Assembly: GCA_910575505.1 (NCBI GenBank)
Contig: CAJTFK010000005.1
Coordinates: 123,854-187,853 of the forward strand
Direction: 5' to 3'
Length of the DNA stretch: 64,000 nucleotides
Source: Oscillospiraceae bacterium
Lineage (GTDB): Bacteria; Bacillota; Clostridia; Oscillospirales; Oscillospiraceae
The translations under genes and the position numbers were made by a program. The notes beneath the pieces are model-generated. The model made no database searches, was not told where the DNA came from, and saw only the letters and a program-made list of their open reading frames with translations. Shown piece after piece: positions 1 to 7,964 of this stretch (positions are counted from its first letter, which is position 1; each line of letters opens with the position of its first letter).

Positions 1-494
1 GCTATGTCACGGACTCCGTGCGGCAGCTGGTGCAGGCCAGCGGCTTTCCCGGCATGAAGGTGCTGGAGTTCGCTTTTGACGCCCGGGACACCGGCTCTGC
101 CAGCGACTACCTGCCCCACAACTACACGGAGAACGCCGCCGCCTACACCGGGACCCACGACAACGAGACCCTGACGGGCTGGCTTTCCAGCATCACCGAC
201 GGGGAGCGGCAGGCAGTCCGGGACTACCTCTGCGATCAGAGGACGCCTCAGCAGGAGCTGTACCGCCCTCTGATTGCCCTGGTAATGCGCAGCGCCGCCC
301 GGCTCTGCGTGGTGCCCATGCAGGATTACATGGGACTGGACAACCGGGGCCGGATGAATACCCCCTCCACCGTGGGATCTAACTGGACCTGGCGGCTCCG
401 GGCGTCGGACCTCAGTCCGGAGCTCCGGGACTCCGTCCGCCGGACGGCCCTGCTCTATGGCCGCGCGAACCGGCAGGAGGACGGGATTTCCTGA
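1..494 (+). CDS. malQ: 4-alpha-glucanotransferase (amylomaltase), C-terminal part
   Basis: Cytoplasmic GH77 enzyme that moves alpha-1,4-glucan chains between maltodextrins. Only about the last 163 codons are present; the frame is open from the first full codon (Tyr-Val-Thr-Asp), so the gene enters from the left edge. Family signatures seen are THDNETLTGW and the near-terminal MQDYMGLDNRGRMNTPSTVG block that precedes the N-W-x-W-R segment. The reading frame ends in TGA at 492-494. Its last 20 or so codons are duplicated just downstream (see the repeat). Upstream neighbours are outside the window. Confidence 0.93.
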   Translation, partial: YVTDSVRQLVQASGFPGMKVLEFAFDARDTGSASDYLPHNYTENAAAYTGTHDNETLTGWLSSITDGERQAVRDYLCDQRTPQQELYRPLIALVMRSAARLCVVPMQDYMGLDNRGRMNTPSTVGSNWTWRLRASDLSPELRDSVRRTALLYGRANRQEDGIS

Positions 495-676
495 ATACAG
501 CTCGCAATCACGGAATAGGAATCAACAGAGCGTAGCAGGAACTGTGCACCCCGCATTGGGCTCCTCCAGAACTCCGTCCGCCGGACGGCCCTGCTCTATG
601 GCCGCGCGAACCGGCAGGAGGAAGAGATTTTCTGAATACAGTCCGCAATTGTGGAATAGAAATCGACAGAATGTAT
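430..676. repeat. Tandem duplication of the malQ 3' end
   Basis: A 52-base stretch coding for the last residues of MalQ (430-481) recurs without mismatch at 571-622, offset 141 bases. Similarity continues with scattered changes through the stop codon (ctgaatacag in both) to about 535 and 676. The offset is 47 codons, and the second copy keeps the frame and its own TGA. It looks like a tandem duplication of the gene tail in which the second copy is not translated from any visible start. Seen directly in the sequence. Confidence 0.85.
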
Positions 677-730
677 TGAAAAGTGTCGGACCACCCCGGA
701 CTCCGGACCCGTCGTTGTTTGAACGAGGGG

Positions 731-766
731 CCAAAATAACCGCCCCTCCATAACATGGAGGGGCGG
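731..766 (-). terminator. Intrinsic terminator of the DegV gene
   Basis: A perfect 12-bp stem (740-751 with 755-766) with a 3-base loop is followed on the minus strand by TTATTTT. It lies 13 bases past the DegV stop. Confidence 0.8.
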
Positions 767-778
767 AAGGAAACACGG

Positions 779-1645
779 TCAGTCCAGAACCTGAATGGCG
801 GCGCCTAAAACGCCGTCTCCAATATAGACGCTCAGGGTGCCGTCAATCTCACCCTCCCAAATGTGGTCATAGTCCGGCAGGGCGGCGGTGAGCTTTTCCC
901 GGAGCACGGCCATCTCCGCCGGCGCGCCGCCGTGGGCCACCGCCAGATTGTAGCGCCTGTGGCCGCCGCAGCGGTCCGACGTCATGGCCACCAGCTTGCC
1001 GATGACCTGATTCCGGCCCCGGACCTTGGCCACGGACTGTAGCTGTCCGTCGGGAGCGAAGCTGATGATAGGCTTGATTTGCAGAAGGGTCCCCGCCGTG
1101 GCGGTGACCTTGCCGATGCGGCCCCCCTTCAGAAGATACTCCAGGGTATCCACGGAGAAGAAGGGGAAGGTTCCGGCAATGAGCCGGGGGGCCCGGCGCT
1201 CCGTCAGCTCCTCCCAGTCCATGCCGCTGCGGATGTCCTCCGCCAGCTGAAGCAACGTCAGGCCCTGGCCCAGGGAGCCGCTGACCGAGTCAAAGACCCG
1301 GATGGGGAATGCTTCTCCGCTCTCCTCCGCCACCAGGCGCACCAGATTATAGGTGCCGGACAGTCCGCTGGAGAGCATGACGGCAATGACGCCGTCATAG
1401 CCCGCGGCCCGGATTTCCTCCAGCACGGCCCCCACGCTCTCCACAGAGGGCAGGGACGTCTGAGGCAGCTCCCCCGCCCTGAGGCGGCGGCAGACCTCTT
1501 CGGCGCTGATATTCACGCCGTCGGCATATTCCCCGTCGGCGCAGAGGATGCGCAGGGGGACTGTGTAGATATGGTTTTCCGCTCTCAGGCGGGGAGACAG
1601 GTCCGCGCAGGAGTCCGTCAGCAGCGCGATGTTCCTTGGGGACAC
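779..1645 (-). CDS. DegV family fatty-acid-binding protein
   Basis: A DegV/FakB-type protein of about 288 residues, a family that binds a fatty acid and can present it to the FakA kinase for incorporation into phospholipid. The N-terminal signature IALLTDSCADL and a later GGRIGKVTATAGTLLQIKP block are typical. I chose the GTG start at 1645 because AAGGGG sits 9 bases upstream and the family usually begins 3-5 residues before the IAL motif. An ATG at 1672 (297 aa) and a longer 343-codon reading are also open but have weak ribosome binding sites. No FakA-like gene is nearby, so the partner is inferred to lie elsewhere. It is divergent from the transglutaminase lipoprotein. Confidence 0.88.
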   Translation of the reverse strand: MSPRNIALLTDSCADLSPRLRAENHIYTVPLRILCADGEYADGVNISAEEVCRRLRAGELPQTSLPSVESVGAVLEEIRAAGYDGVIAVMLSSGLSGTYNLVRLVAEESGEAFPIRVFDSVSGSLGQGLTLLQLAEDIRSGMDWEELTERRAPRLIAGTFPFFSVDTLEYLLKGGRIGKVTATAGTLLQIKPIISFAPDGQLQSVAKVRGRNQVIGKLVAMTSDRCGGHRRYNLAVAHGGAPAEMAVLREKLTAALPDYDHIWEGEIDGTLSVYIGDGVLGAAIQVLD

Positions 1646-1823
1646 GTATTCCAACCCCTTTTCATAATTCATAGACCAAACAGGCCGTCCGGGCCTGCCG
1701 CTGGGCAATACGGTCATTATCCCACAAAAAACCAAAAACCGCAAGTCTTTTTTTGCGCCGCCGCAGCCGCCGCAGCCGTGTCGGGTTTTATCCAAAAAAG
1801 ACGGCGGCACGGATTTTTTCCTC

Positions 1824-1852
1824 TTGCGGGCCGGGAACTTTTTGGGTATAAT
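1824..1852 (+). promoter_or_regulatory. Sigma-A-type promoter for the transglutaminase lipoprotein
   Basis: TTGCGG at 1824-1829 and a consensus TATAAT at 1847-1852 are separated by 17 bases, about 85 bases upstream of the GTG start. Confidence 0.7.
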
Positions 1853-1936
1853 GGGGGTCTAATATCAATACATAACACCGTGCGGCCCCGGGCCGTCCGG
1901 ATGTCCGGCGCCGCCGCGCCGGGGAAAGGAGTTTCT

Positions 1937-2968
1937 GTGAAAACATTTGCCAACCTTCAACACACCGCAGCCCTGAGCCGGAGATTCCTGCCGGCGCTGC
2001 TGGCGCTTCTGCTGCTGGCGGGCTGCGCCCAGCCGCCTGCCGCCCCCGCCGCCGGGGATGAGGCCGGTCTGTCCGAAGAGGATATTTTCATTGACCGGAT
2101 GGTTCTGGAGGAAATCGAGCTGGAAAATGAGGCCGTCGCCCTGGCGGAGGGCCCCGCCGCCACGGATACGCTGCTGCTCCCCGTGGCCTCCGGCACCGCC
2201 ACGAAAAAGTCCGCCCGGGCCGTGGTGGACTACTCCAACATCACCGACGGCTATGTAATGGTCCAGTTCTCCGCCGCCACCGCCAAGCGCCTGAAGGTCC
2301 AGGTCAAGGGCCCTTCCACCACCTATACCTACGACCTGCCCGCCCAGGCCTGGACCACCTTCCCCCTGTCCGACGGCAACGGCGGCTATCAGGTGACGGT
2401 GCTGGAAAACACCAGCGGCAAGAAGTACGCCGTGGAGCTGTCCGTCTCCTTCACCGTGACGCTGAAGGACGAATTCGCCCCCTTCCTCCGGCCCAACCAG
2501 TATGTGAACTACGCCAACGCGGTCAACACCATAGCCAAAGCCAAGGAGCTGGCCGGCAGCGTCACCGACCCACTGGAAAAGGTGGGGAAGGTCTACGATT
2601 TCGTGGTGAAGAACCTGACCTATGACAAGCAGAAGGCCGCCACCGTTCAAAGCGGCTATCTGCCGGTACTGGACACCGTGCTGTCCACGAAAAAGGGCAT
2701 CTGCTTTGACTACGCCTCTCTGATGACCGGCATGCTCCGCAGCCAGGGGGTTCCCTGCAAGCTGGTGGTGGGCTACGCCGGAACCGCCTACCACGCCTGG
2801 ATCAGCGTCTGGACGGCGGAAACCGGCTGGATTGACGGCGTGATTTACTTCGACGGCACCAGCTGGCAGCGGATGGACCCCACCTTTGCCTCCTCCAGCA
2901 ACAGCAGCGAGTCCATTATGAAATATATCGGAGACGGAAGCAACTACACCACCAAATATCTCTATTGA
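1937..2968 (+). CDS. Transglutaminase-like lipoprotein
   Basis: Predicted surface lipoprotein of 343 residues. A signal peptide ends in the lipobox LLAGC at about residue 30. The C-terminal half is a transglutaminase-like cysteine protease fold: the catalytic Cys lies in KGICFDYASL, the His in YHAWISVW and the Asp in MDPTF, in the usual C-H-D order. The preceding ~150 residues are a low-complexity linker and a beta-rich region. The GTG at 1937 follows AAAGGA by 6 bases; the open frame upstream of it is not coding. Substrate unknown; such proteins often act on peptide bonds at the cell surface. It is monocistronic, with its own promoter. Confidence 0.88.
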   Translation: MKTFANLQHTAALSRRFLPALLALLLLAGCAQPPAAPAAGDEAGLSEEDIFIDRMVLEEIELENEAVALAEGPAATDTLLLPVASGTATKKSARAVVDYSNITDGYVMVQFSAATAKRLKVQVKGPSTTYTYDLPAQAWTTFPLSDGNGGYQVTVLENTSGKKYAVELSVSFTVTLKDEFAPFLRPNQYVNYANAVNTIAKAKELAGSVTDPLEKVGKVYDFVVKNLTYDKQKAATVQSGYLPVLDTVLSTKKGICFDYASLMTGMLRSQGVPCKLVVGYAGTAYHAWISVWTAETGWIDGVIYFDGTSWQRMDPTFASSSNSSESIMKYIGDGSNYTTKYLY

Positions 2969-3023
2969 GTTCCCGGGCTTACGCCCAAACCATCGGGGAA
3001 CTCCGGAAAATTCAGATTCCCTC

Positions 3024-3052
3024 TTTACGAATCCGTTCAATTGGGTTAAAAT
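3024..3052 (+). promoter_or_regulatory. Possible promoter of the pilus-like operon
   Basis: TTTACG and TAAAAT with 17-base spacing lie 115 bases before the PilC/GspF start. The match is moderate, so this is tentative. Confidence 0.35.
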
Positions 3053-3166
3053 GGGCTTGCGGCGCTCCGCAGGTCCATTTTTCCGGGTCCGCCCCGCTCC
3101 GCATGTCCCTTTTCTGCGTATCCTTTTTTGCACGCCAGTCTATTACATAGTGAATGGGAGTATCTG

Positions 3167-4207
3167 ATGAACAACGTATTTTCTAATGAAGAGATTTCCT
3201 ATCTCTGCCTGGAGCTGTCCCTGCTCTTCCATGCCGGCGTCAGCGCCGGCGACGCCCTGTCCCTTCTGGCGGAAGAGGGCGAGTCCGCCCACAAGGACCT
3301 GCTCTCTGCCATGGCCCGGCAGGTGGACAGCGGAGACCCCATGTCCGCCGCCCTGCGGGACAGCGGCTGCTTCCCCGCCTATGTCTGCGGCCTGGTGGAG
3401 GTAGGCGAGCGCACCGGCCGGAGCGAGGAGGCCCTGGCCGCCCTGTCCCGGTACTATGAGGACCGCATCCGCCTGGACCGGCGGGTCCGCAGCGCCCTGC
3501 TGTACCCGGCGGTGATGCTGGCGCTGATGCTGGTGGTCATCGCCGTGCTGCTGGTGAAGGTCCTGCCCATTTTTGACGACGTCTATGCCTCCCTGGGCGG
3601 GCGGCTCACCGGCGTGGCCGGGGGCCTGCTGACCCTGGGCCGCTGGCTGGACGGCGTGATGCCCGTAATCTGGGTGATTCTGGCAGTGCTGGCGGTGTTC
3701 GCCATCGCCTTCGCGGCCTCCGGCTCCTTCCGGGGCAGAATCCTCTCCGGCTGGCGGAAGAACCACGGGGACAAGGGCGTTTCCCGTAAGCTGAACACCG
3801 CCCGCCTGGCCCAGGCCATCGCCATGGGCATGGCCAGCGGCCTGCCGCCGGAGGAGGCCGTCTCCCTGGCCTCCGGCCTGATGGAGGACATTCCCGGCGC
3901 CAGGCAGCGCTGTGAGGACTGCACCGCCCGGGTCGAGAACGGCGAGGCTCTGGGCGTGGCCATGAACGCCAGCGGCCTGCTGCCTGCGGGACAGTGCCGC
4001 CTGCTGGAGCTGGGCCAGCGCAGCGGCGCCGGCGACTCCGCCATGGAGGCCATTGCCCGGGACCTCACCGAAGAGGGCAAGGCCGCCCTGGAGAGCCTGG
4101 TCAGCCGGGTGGAACCGGCCCTGGTGCTGGTGTGCTCCGTGTTGGTGGGTCTGATTCTGCTGTCTGTGATGCTGCCCCTCATGCACATCATGTCCGCCAT
4201 CGGGTGA
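3167..4207 (+). CDS. Type II secretion / type IV pilus inner-membrane platform protein (PilC/GspF family)
   Basis: Polytopic inner-membrane platform of 346 residues. It carries two copies of the T2SSF helical domain: the first at roughly residues 10-130 (LLFHAGVSAGDALSLLAEEG ... GERTGRSEEAL), the second at about 205-335 (MASGLPPEEAVSLASGLMED ... LELGQRSG). Hydrophobic segments follow each domain. The family normally sits between the assembly ATPase and pilin. The ATG at 3167 is preceded by GGGAG at a good distance; an upstream ATG at 3128 lacks a site. First gene of a six-gene operon ending in pilT; it is 4 bases from the next gene. Confidence 0.88.
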   Translation: MNNVFSNEEISYLCLELSLLFHAGVSAGDALSLLAEEGESAHKDLLSAMARQVDSGDPMSAALRDSGCFPAYVCGLVEVGERTGRSEEALAALSRYYEDRIRLDRRVRSALLYPAVMLALMLVVIAVLLVKVLPIFDDVYASLGGRLTGVAGGLLTLGRWLDGVMPVIWVILAVLAVFAIAFAASGSFRGRILSGWRKNHGDKGVSRKLNTARLAQAIAMGMASGLPPEEAVSLASGLMEDIPGARQRCEDCTARVENGEALGVAMNASGLLPAGQCRLLELGQRSGAGDSAMEAIARDLTEEGKAALESLVSRVEPALVLVCSVLVGLILLSVMLPLMHIMSAIG

Positions 4208-4211
4208 GCCT

Positions 4212-4538
4212 ATGGGAAGAATGAGAGGAGCCCGGTGGGCGGACCTGCTCCGGGGCCTGCTGCTGCCGGTGATTGCCGCCGCGGCGCTGCTGATGTTTGC
4301 CGCCGCCCTGAGCAGTCTGGACCGGGGCCGGGCCGAGGAGGACATGCGCCAGCTGGAGGAGACCCTGCGGCGGGGCTGTGTGGCCTGTTACGCCGCCGAG
4401 GGGGTCTATCCCGCCGACCTGGAGTATTTGCAGACCCGCTATGGCGTTCAGATTGACGAGGAACGCTATACGGTTCACTACTCCGTCTTCGCGGAAAATC
4501 TGATGCCGGATATCACGGTGCTGGAGAACGAGCCATGA
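4212..4538 (+). CDS. Small membrane-anchored protein of the pilus-like operon
   Basis: A 108-residue protein with one N-terminal hydrophobic helix (about residues 13-33) followed by a charged helix and a short soluble tail containing two cysteines (GCVACYAAEGVYPADLEYLQ). The 'YPADLEYLQ' segment resembles the region after the helix in minor pilins and pseudopilins, but no clear prepilin cleavage site precedes the helix. I do not recognise the family with certainty. It starts 4 bases after the PilC stop and overlaps the next gene by ATGA, so it is translationally coupled and probably part of the same machine. Confidence 0.65.
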   Translation: MGRMRGARWADLLRGLLLPVIAAAALLMFAAALSSLDRGRAEEDMRQLEETLRRGCVACYAAEGVYPADLEYLQTRYGVQIDEERYTVHYSVFAENLMPDITVLENEP

Positions 4539-5020
4539 AAAAAAGACCTATTCAACATCAACTGAACGGCCTGATGGCCCTGCTGCTCTTCGGGGTGTTC
4601 GCCGCCTGCGTGCTGGCAGTGCTGCTGACTGGAGCCAGCGCCTACCGGCGGCTGACCCAGCGGGACCAGGAGGCCTATCTCCGCCGGACCTGCGTCCAGT
4701 ACCTGGCCACCCGGGTCCGCCAGGCGGACAGCCGGGACTGTGTGTCGGTGGAGCGCTTCGGCGGCGCGGACGCCCTGGTTCTCACGGAGACCGACGGAAG
4801 CTATGCCACCCGTATCTACTGCTATGACGGCTGGCTCATGGAGCTCTATTCCGCCGTGGACGCCGATATGGAGCCCCAGGACGGCGAGAAGGTCCTGGAG
4901 CTCAGCAGCCTGCGCCTGACTCTGGAGGACGGGGCCCTGACGGCGGACACGGTGGATACGGCGGGGGCCTCCGGCACTCTGCGGATGACCCTCCGCAGCG
5001 GAGAGGGGGCGGCGGCATGA
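4535..5020 (+). CDS. DUF4860-like membrane-anchored protein
   Basis: A 161-residue protein with a short basic N-terminus (KKRPIQHQ), one hydrophobic helix (about 14-36) and a beta-rich C-terminal domain. The layout and operon position match the DUF4860 proteins found next to pilus genes in Clostridia; this identification is from memory of the pattern, not a search. It overlaps both neighbours by 4 bases (ATGA). A structural or assembly role in the pilus-like apparatus is inferred from context. Confidence 0.6.
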   Translation: MKKRPIQHQLNGLMALLLFGVFAACVLAVLLTGASAYRRLTQRDQEAYLRRTCVQYLATRVRQADSRDCVSVERFGGADALVLTETDGSYATRIYCYDGWLMELYSAVDADMEPQDGEKVLELSSLRLTLEDGALTADTVDTAGASGTLRMTLRSGEGAAA

Positions 5021-5487
5021 AAAGCAAGGCCCCTCTCGTCCTGATGGAACAGATGGTGATGCTGCTGGTGTTCGCTCTGGCCTCCGCCCTGTGCCTTCAG
5101 GCCTTTGTAAAGTCCGATGGCCTTTCCCGGCGCAGCGCCGCCCGGGACCGGGCCGCCGTAGAGGTCCAGAATGCCGCCGAGACCCTCCGGTCTCAGCGCG
5201 GAGACATGGGAAACGCCCTGACCCGGACTGCCGAGGCCCTGAACGGTGAATACGCCCAGGGCCTTTTCTGGCTGGACTACGACGAAAACTGGACGCCTAT
5301 CGACTATGACGCCTGCGGCATGGAGGCCCCTGCGGCGGCCTACCGGCTTGAGGTCCAGGGGGTCCCCGCGGACGTGCCGGGGCTCCGGACCGCCTCGGTC
5401 ACGGTGGAGGACATCGGAGACCCGGCGAGCCCTGACGTTCTCTTTTCCCTGAATGTTTCCTGGCAGGAGGTGAACGGACGTGGATAA
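5017..5487 (+). CDS. Membrane-anchored hypothetical protein of the pilus-like operon
   Basis: A 156-residue protein with a single N-terminal helix (MVMLLVFALASALCLQAF) and an acidic, mainly beta extracytoplasmic domain. Residues 38-50 (SRRSAARDRAAVEVQNAAE) continue as an amphipathic helix, as in pseudopilins. No family is recognised. ATGA overlap upstream and an 8-base overlap with the next gene suggest coupled translation. Confidence 0.6.
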   Translation: MKSKAPLVLMEQMVMLLVFALASALCLQAFVKSDGLSRRSAARDRAAVEVQNAAETLRSQRGDMGNALTRTAEALNGEYAQGLFWLDYDENWTPIDYDACGMEAPAAAYRLEVQGVPADVPGLRTASVTVEDIGDPASPDVLFSLNVSWQEVNGRG

Positions 5488-5920
5488 GGCAGGAATGACC
5501 AGACGGGTCCATTTCTCCCCTCCGGCGGTGGGCGGCGTGTCGCTGCTGGTGGTGTTCGCGGTGCTGTGCCTGACGGTATTCGCTCTGCTGAGCCTGACCA
5601 CTGTCCGGGCGGACGTGCGGCTGGCGGACGCCTCGGCCCAGGCAGTCAGCGATTACTATGCCGCCGACTGCCAGGCCCAGGAGATCCTGGCCCGGCTCCG
5701 GAATGGTGAGACGCCGGAGGGCGTGACCTGGTCCTCCCCCATGGAGGGCGGGGAAACTGAGTACAGCTACACCGTTCCCATCTCAAACACCCAGGAGCTC
5801 CAGGTGGAGGTGCTGGTCTGGCCGGACGGACGCTGGTCCGTTCAGCGCTGGCAGGCCGCGGCCGCCGGCGGCTGGGAGATTGACGAGGGCCTGGAGGTCT
5901 GGGACGGAACGCCGTTTTGA
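5480..5920 (+). CDS. Membrane-anchored hypothetical protein of the pilus-like operon
   Basis: A 146-residue protein beginning at a GTG inside the previous gene. One hydrophobic helix spans about residues 17-41, followed by a helix with DASAQAVSDYYAADCQAQEIL and a beta-rich tail rich in Trp. The stretch resembles the start of PilX-like minor pilins ('YYAADCQAQE' against the usual 'YYaAEaGvnka'), which is suggestive only. It precedes pilT by 33 bases. Confidence 0.6.
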   Translation: MDKAGMTRRVHFSPPAVGGVSLLVVFAVLCLTVFALLSLTTVRADVRLADASAQAVSDYYAADCQAQEILARLRNGETPEGVTWSSPMEGGETEYSYTVPISNTQELQVEVLVWPDGRWSVQRWQAAAAGGWEIDEGLEVWDGTPF

Positions 5921-5953
5921 TCTGACATTCATGAGAAGCAAGGAGGCCATTTG

Positions 5954-7009
5954 ATGGCGGAATTACTGGATTACTTAAAGCGGGCGGTTGACGACAAGGC
6001 GTCCGATCTCTTCATCGTGGCCGGAGGCCCGGTCTGTGAAAAGCTGGACAAACGGATGGTCCCCATCAGCGAGGGGCGGGTCTTCCCCCAGGAGACGGAG
6101 GAGCTCATCATGGAGCTCTACAGGCAGGCGAAGCGGGATCCCTCCGTTTACCAGCGCCGGGGGGACGACGATTTTTCCTTTTCCGTGTCCGGGCTGGCCC
6201 GGTTCCGGGTCAATACCTACCGGCAGCGGGGCTCTCTGGCGGCGGTGGTCCGGGTGGTGTCCTTCGACATTCCCGACTGGGAGCAGCTGGACATCCCTCC
6301 GGAAATCATGGCCCTGGCAGACACCACCCACGGCATGGTGCTGGTCACAGGCACGGCGGGCAGCGGCAAATCCACCACACAGGCCTGCATTCTGAACCGG
6401 ATCAACCAGACCCGGGAATGTCACATCATCACCCTGGAGGACCCCATCGAGTACCTCCATCGGGATGTAAAGAGTATCGTCAGCCAGCGGGAAATCGCCA
6501 TTGACACCGAGGATTACCTTTCCGCCCTGCGGGCCTGCCTGCGGCAGGCGCCGGACGTCATTCTGCTGGGGGAAATGCGGGACCAGGAGACCATCCACAC
6601 CGCCATGACGGCGGCGGAAACCGGCCACCTGCTCATTGCCACCCTCCATACCAGAGGTGCAGCCAACACCATCGACCGCATTGTGGACACCTTCCCCAGC
6701 GGCCAGCAGGACCAGATTCGGGCCCAGCTGGGCATGGTGCTGCGGACCGTGGTCTCTCAGCAGCTGGTGCCGGGGACGGACGGCAGCCTGGTCCCCGCCT
6801 TTGAAATCATGCACATGAATCCGGCAATTCAAAACCTGATTCGGGGAAACAAAATCAACCAGATTGACAACATCATCAGCGCCTCCAGCCAAGCGGGCAT
6901 GATTACCATGGACAAATATCTGGAAAAGCTCTGCCGGGCCGGGCGGATTTCCAAGACTACCGCCGTGGAATACGCCATGGACCCCGAGTCCCTGAGCAAG
7001 CGCCTGTAA
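5954..7009 (+). CDS. pilT: Type IV pilus retraction ATPase PilT
   Basis: Hexameric cytoplasmic ATPase that drives pilus retraction. The 351-residue length is normal. Visible motifs are the Walker A GTAGSGKST (about residue 137), the Asp box around TLEDPIEYLH, Walker B VILLGEMRD, and the His box TGHLLIATLHT. The start at ATG 5954 follows a perfect AGGAGG by 7 bases; a TTG three bases earlier is too close. It ends the operon, and a strong terminator follows. No PilB-type assembly ATPase, pilin or prepilin peptidase is in the window. Confidence 0.93.
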   Translation: MAELLDYLKRAVDDKASDLFIVAGGPVCEKLDKRMVPISEGRVFPQETEELIMELYRQAKRDPSVYQRRGDDDFSFSVSGLARFRVNTYRQRGSLAAVVRVVSFDIPDWEQLDIPPEIMALADTTHGMVLVTGTAGSGKSTTQACILNRINQTRECHIITLEDPIEYLHRDVKSIVSQREIAIDTEDYLSALRACLRQAPDVILLGEMRDQETIHTAMTAAETGHLLIATLHTRGAANTIDRIVDTFPSGQQDQIRAQLGMVLRTVVSQQLVPGTDGSLVPAFEIMHMNPAIQNLIRGNKINQIDNIISASSQAGMITMDKYLEKLCRAGRISKTTAVEYAMDPESLSKRL

Positions 7010-7026
7010 GAGCGTTTGAACGAAAG

Positions 7027-7059
7027 AAAGCACCTGTCTTCTCAAAGGCAGGTGCTTTT
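7027..7059. terminator. Bidirectional terminator between pilT and the HAD gene
   Basis: A 10-bp stem (aaagcacctg / caggtgcttt) with a 12-base loop has T-rich flanks in both directions. It separates two convergent genes. Confidence 0.8.
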
Positions 7060-7068
7060 CCGGTTTCT

Positions 7069-7839
7069 TCATTTTTTCAGAGCCATGGCCGGGTTGATTC
7101 CGTCCAGCCAGCCGGTGAGCTCCCGGATATCCGTAATCACCACATCCGGCCGCTCTGCCGCCCCCTGAACCGCCGCGTCCTTCTGGGCGGAGAGGTGGGA
7201 CCCGATCTGCACCGCCCTGGCAAAGCCCGCTCCCTTGGCGCCGATGATGTCCCGGGAGATGGTGTCCCCCACATACACGCAGTTCTCCGCCTTCACCTGC
7301 ATCTGCCGCAGGGAGATGCGGAAGATTTCCGGGTGGGGCTTGCGGTAGCCGGTGACGCTGGAAACCGTGACGTCCTGCATATAGGAGCGGATGCCATAAT
7401 CCTCCAGCACATTGAAAACGTTGTACAGCGAGGCGTTATTGGAGATGACGCCCAGCTTGTAGCCCCTGGCCTTCAGGGACTCCAGCATGTCCTGAACGCC
7501 GGGGCGGAGCTCCCGGTGAAAATAGGTCAGTTCCCACATGTTGGCCAGATCCTCTGTAATGGGCAGCAGCCTTTCCCGGTCAAAGCCGAAGTCCCGCAGA
7601 TAGAAGTCCGACCAGATTTCCTCCGGCTTCTTCTCCAGCCAGACGGACTCGCTCCAGCTCTTATAGGCCTTCAGCCCCGCCAGAACCCTTTCCTGAAACG
7701 CCTCCGGACCGCAGCCGGGGTTCAGGCCCGCCGCCTCCAGCATCTCCCGGAGCCTCTCCATCACAGCCGCCAGGGTCTCGCTGTTGTTCCAGATATCTTC
7801 CAGGGTGCCGCCCATGTCAAATAGTACCGTGTTCAGCAT
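7069..7839 (-). CDS. HAD superfamily hydrolase lacking the usual second Asp
   Basis: A 256-residue HAD-type protein with an alpha-helical cap. Motif I reads FDMGGTL, so the nucleophile Asp is present but the +2 Asp, the general acid/base in most phosphatases, is Gly. Motif II is in GVISNNAS, motif III is the Lys of GYRKPHPEIF and motif IV is GDTISRD. A phosphatase without the +2 Asp is expected to be slow, or to act on phosphoanhydride- or acyl-phosphate-like substrates; this is inference. The start at 7839 has GAGGAGG upstream; the longer open frame reads through a purine-rich leader. Ends opposite pilT. Confidence 0.85.
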   Translation of the reverse strand: MLNTVLFDMGGTLEDIWNNSETLAAVMERLREMLEAAGLNPGCGPEAFQERVLAGLKAYKSWSESVWLEKKPEEIWSDFYLRDFGFDRERLLPITEDLANMWELTYFHRELRPGVQDMLESLKARGYKLGVISNNASLYNVFNVLEDYGIRSYMQDVTVSSVTGYRKPHPEIFRISLRQMQVKAENCVYVGDTISRDIIGAKGAGFARAVQIGSHLSAQKDAAVQGAAERPDVVITDIRELTGWLDGINPAMALKK

Positions 7840-7964
7840 CCGATTTCCTCCTCTTACGCTTTTTGCTTTTTTTGCGCCTCTGCTTTTCCTGCGCTTCCGC
7901 TTTTTTCCTGCACTTTTTGCGCCTTTTGTTGTTCTCACATCACGCCGTCTGTCCTTCTCCGGCC
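7840..7964 (-). other. Purine-rich leader (pyrimidine-rich on plus strand)
   Basis: The 125-base gap between two minus-strand genes is almost free of purines on the plus strand and contains repeats of TTTTTGCGCC / CTTTTTGC. It is open in one frame, giving a Lys/Arg-rich peptide, but has no separate start or family match. It ends in the HAD gene's ribosome binding site. Confidence 0.5.

Noticed and set aside
457..753. 98-codon frame over the duplicated malQ tail
   Set aside because: It owes its length to the repeat, is in a different frame from MalQ and has no ribosome binding site.
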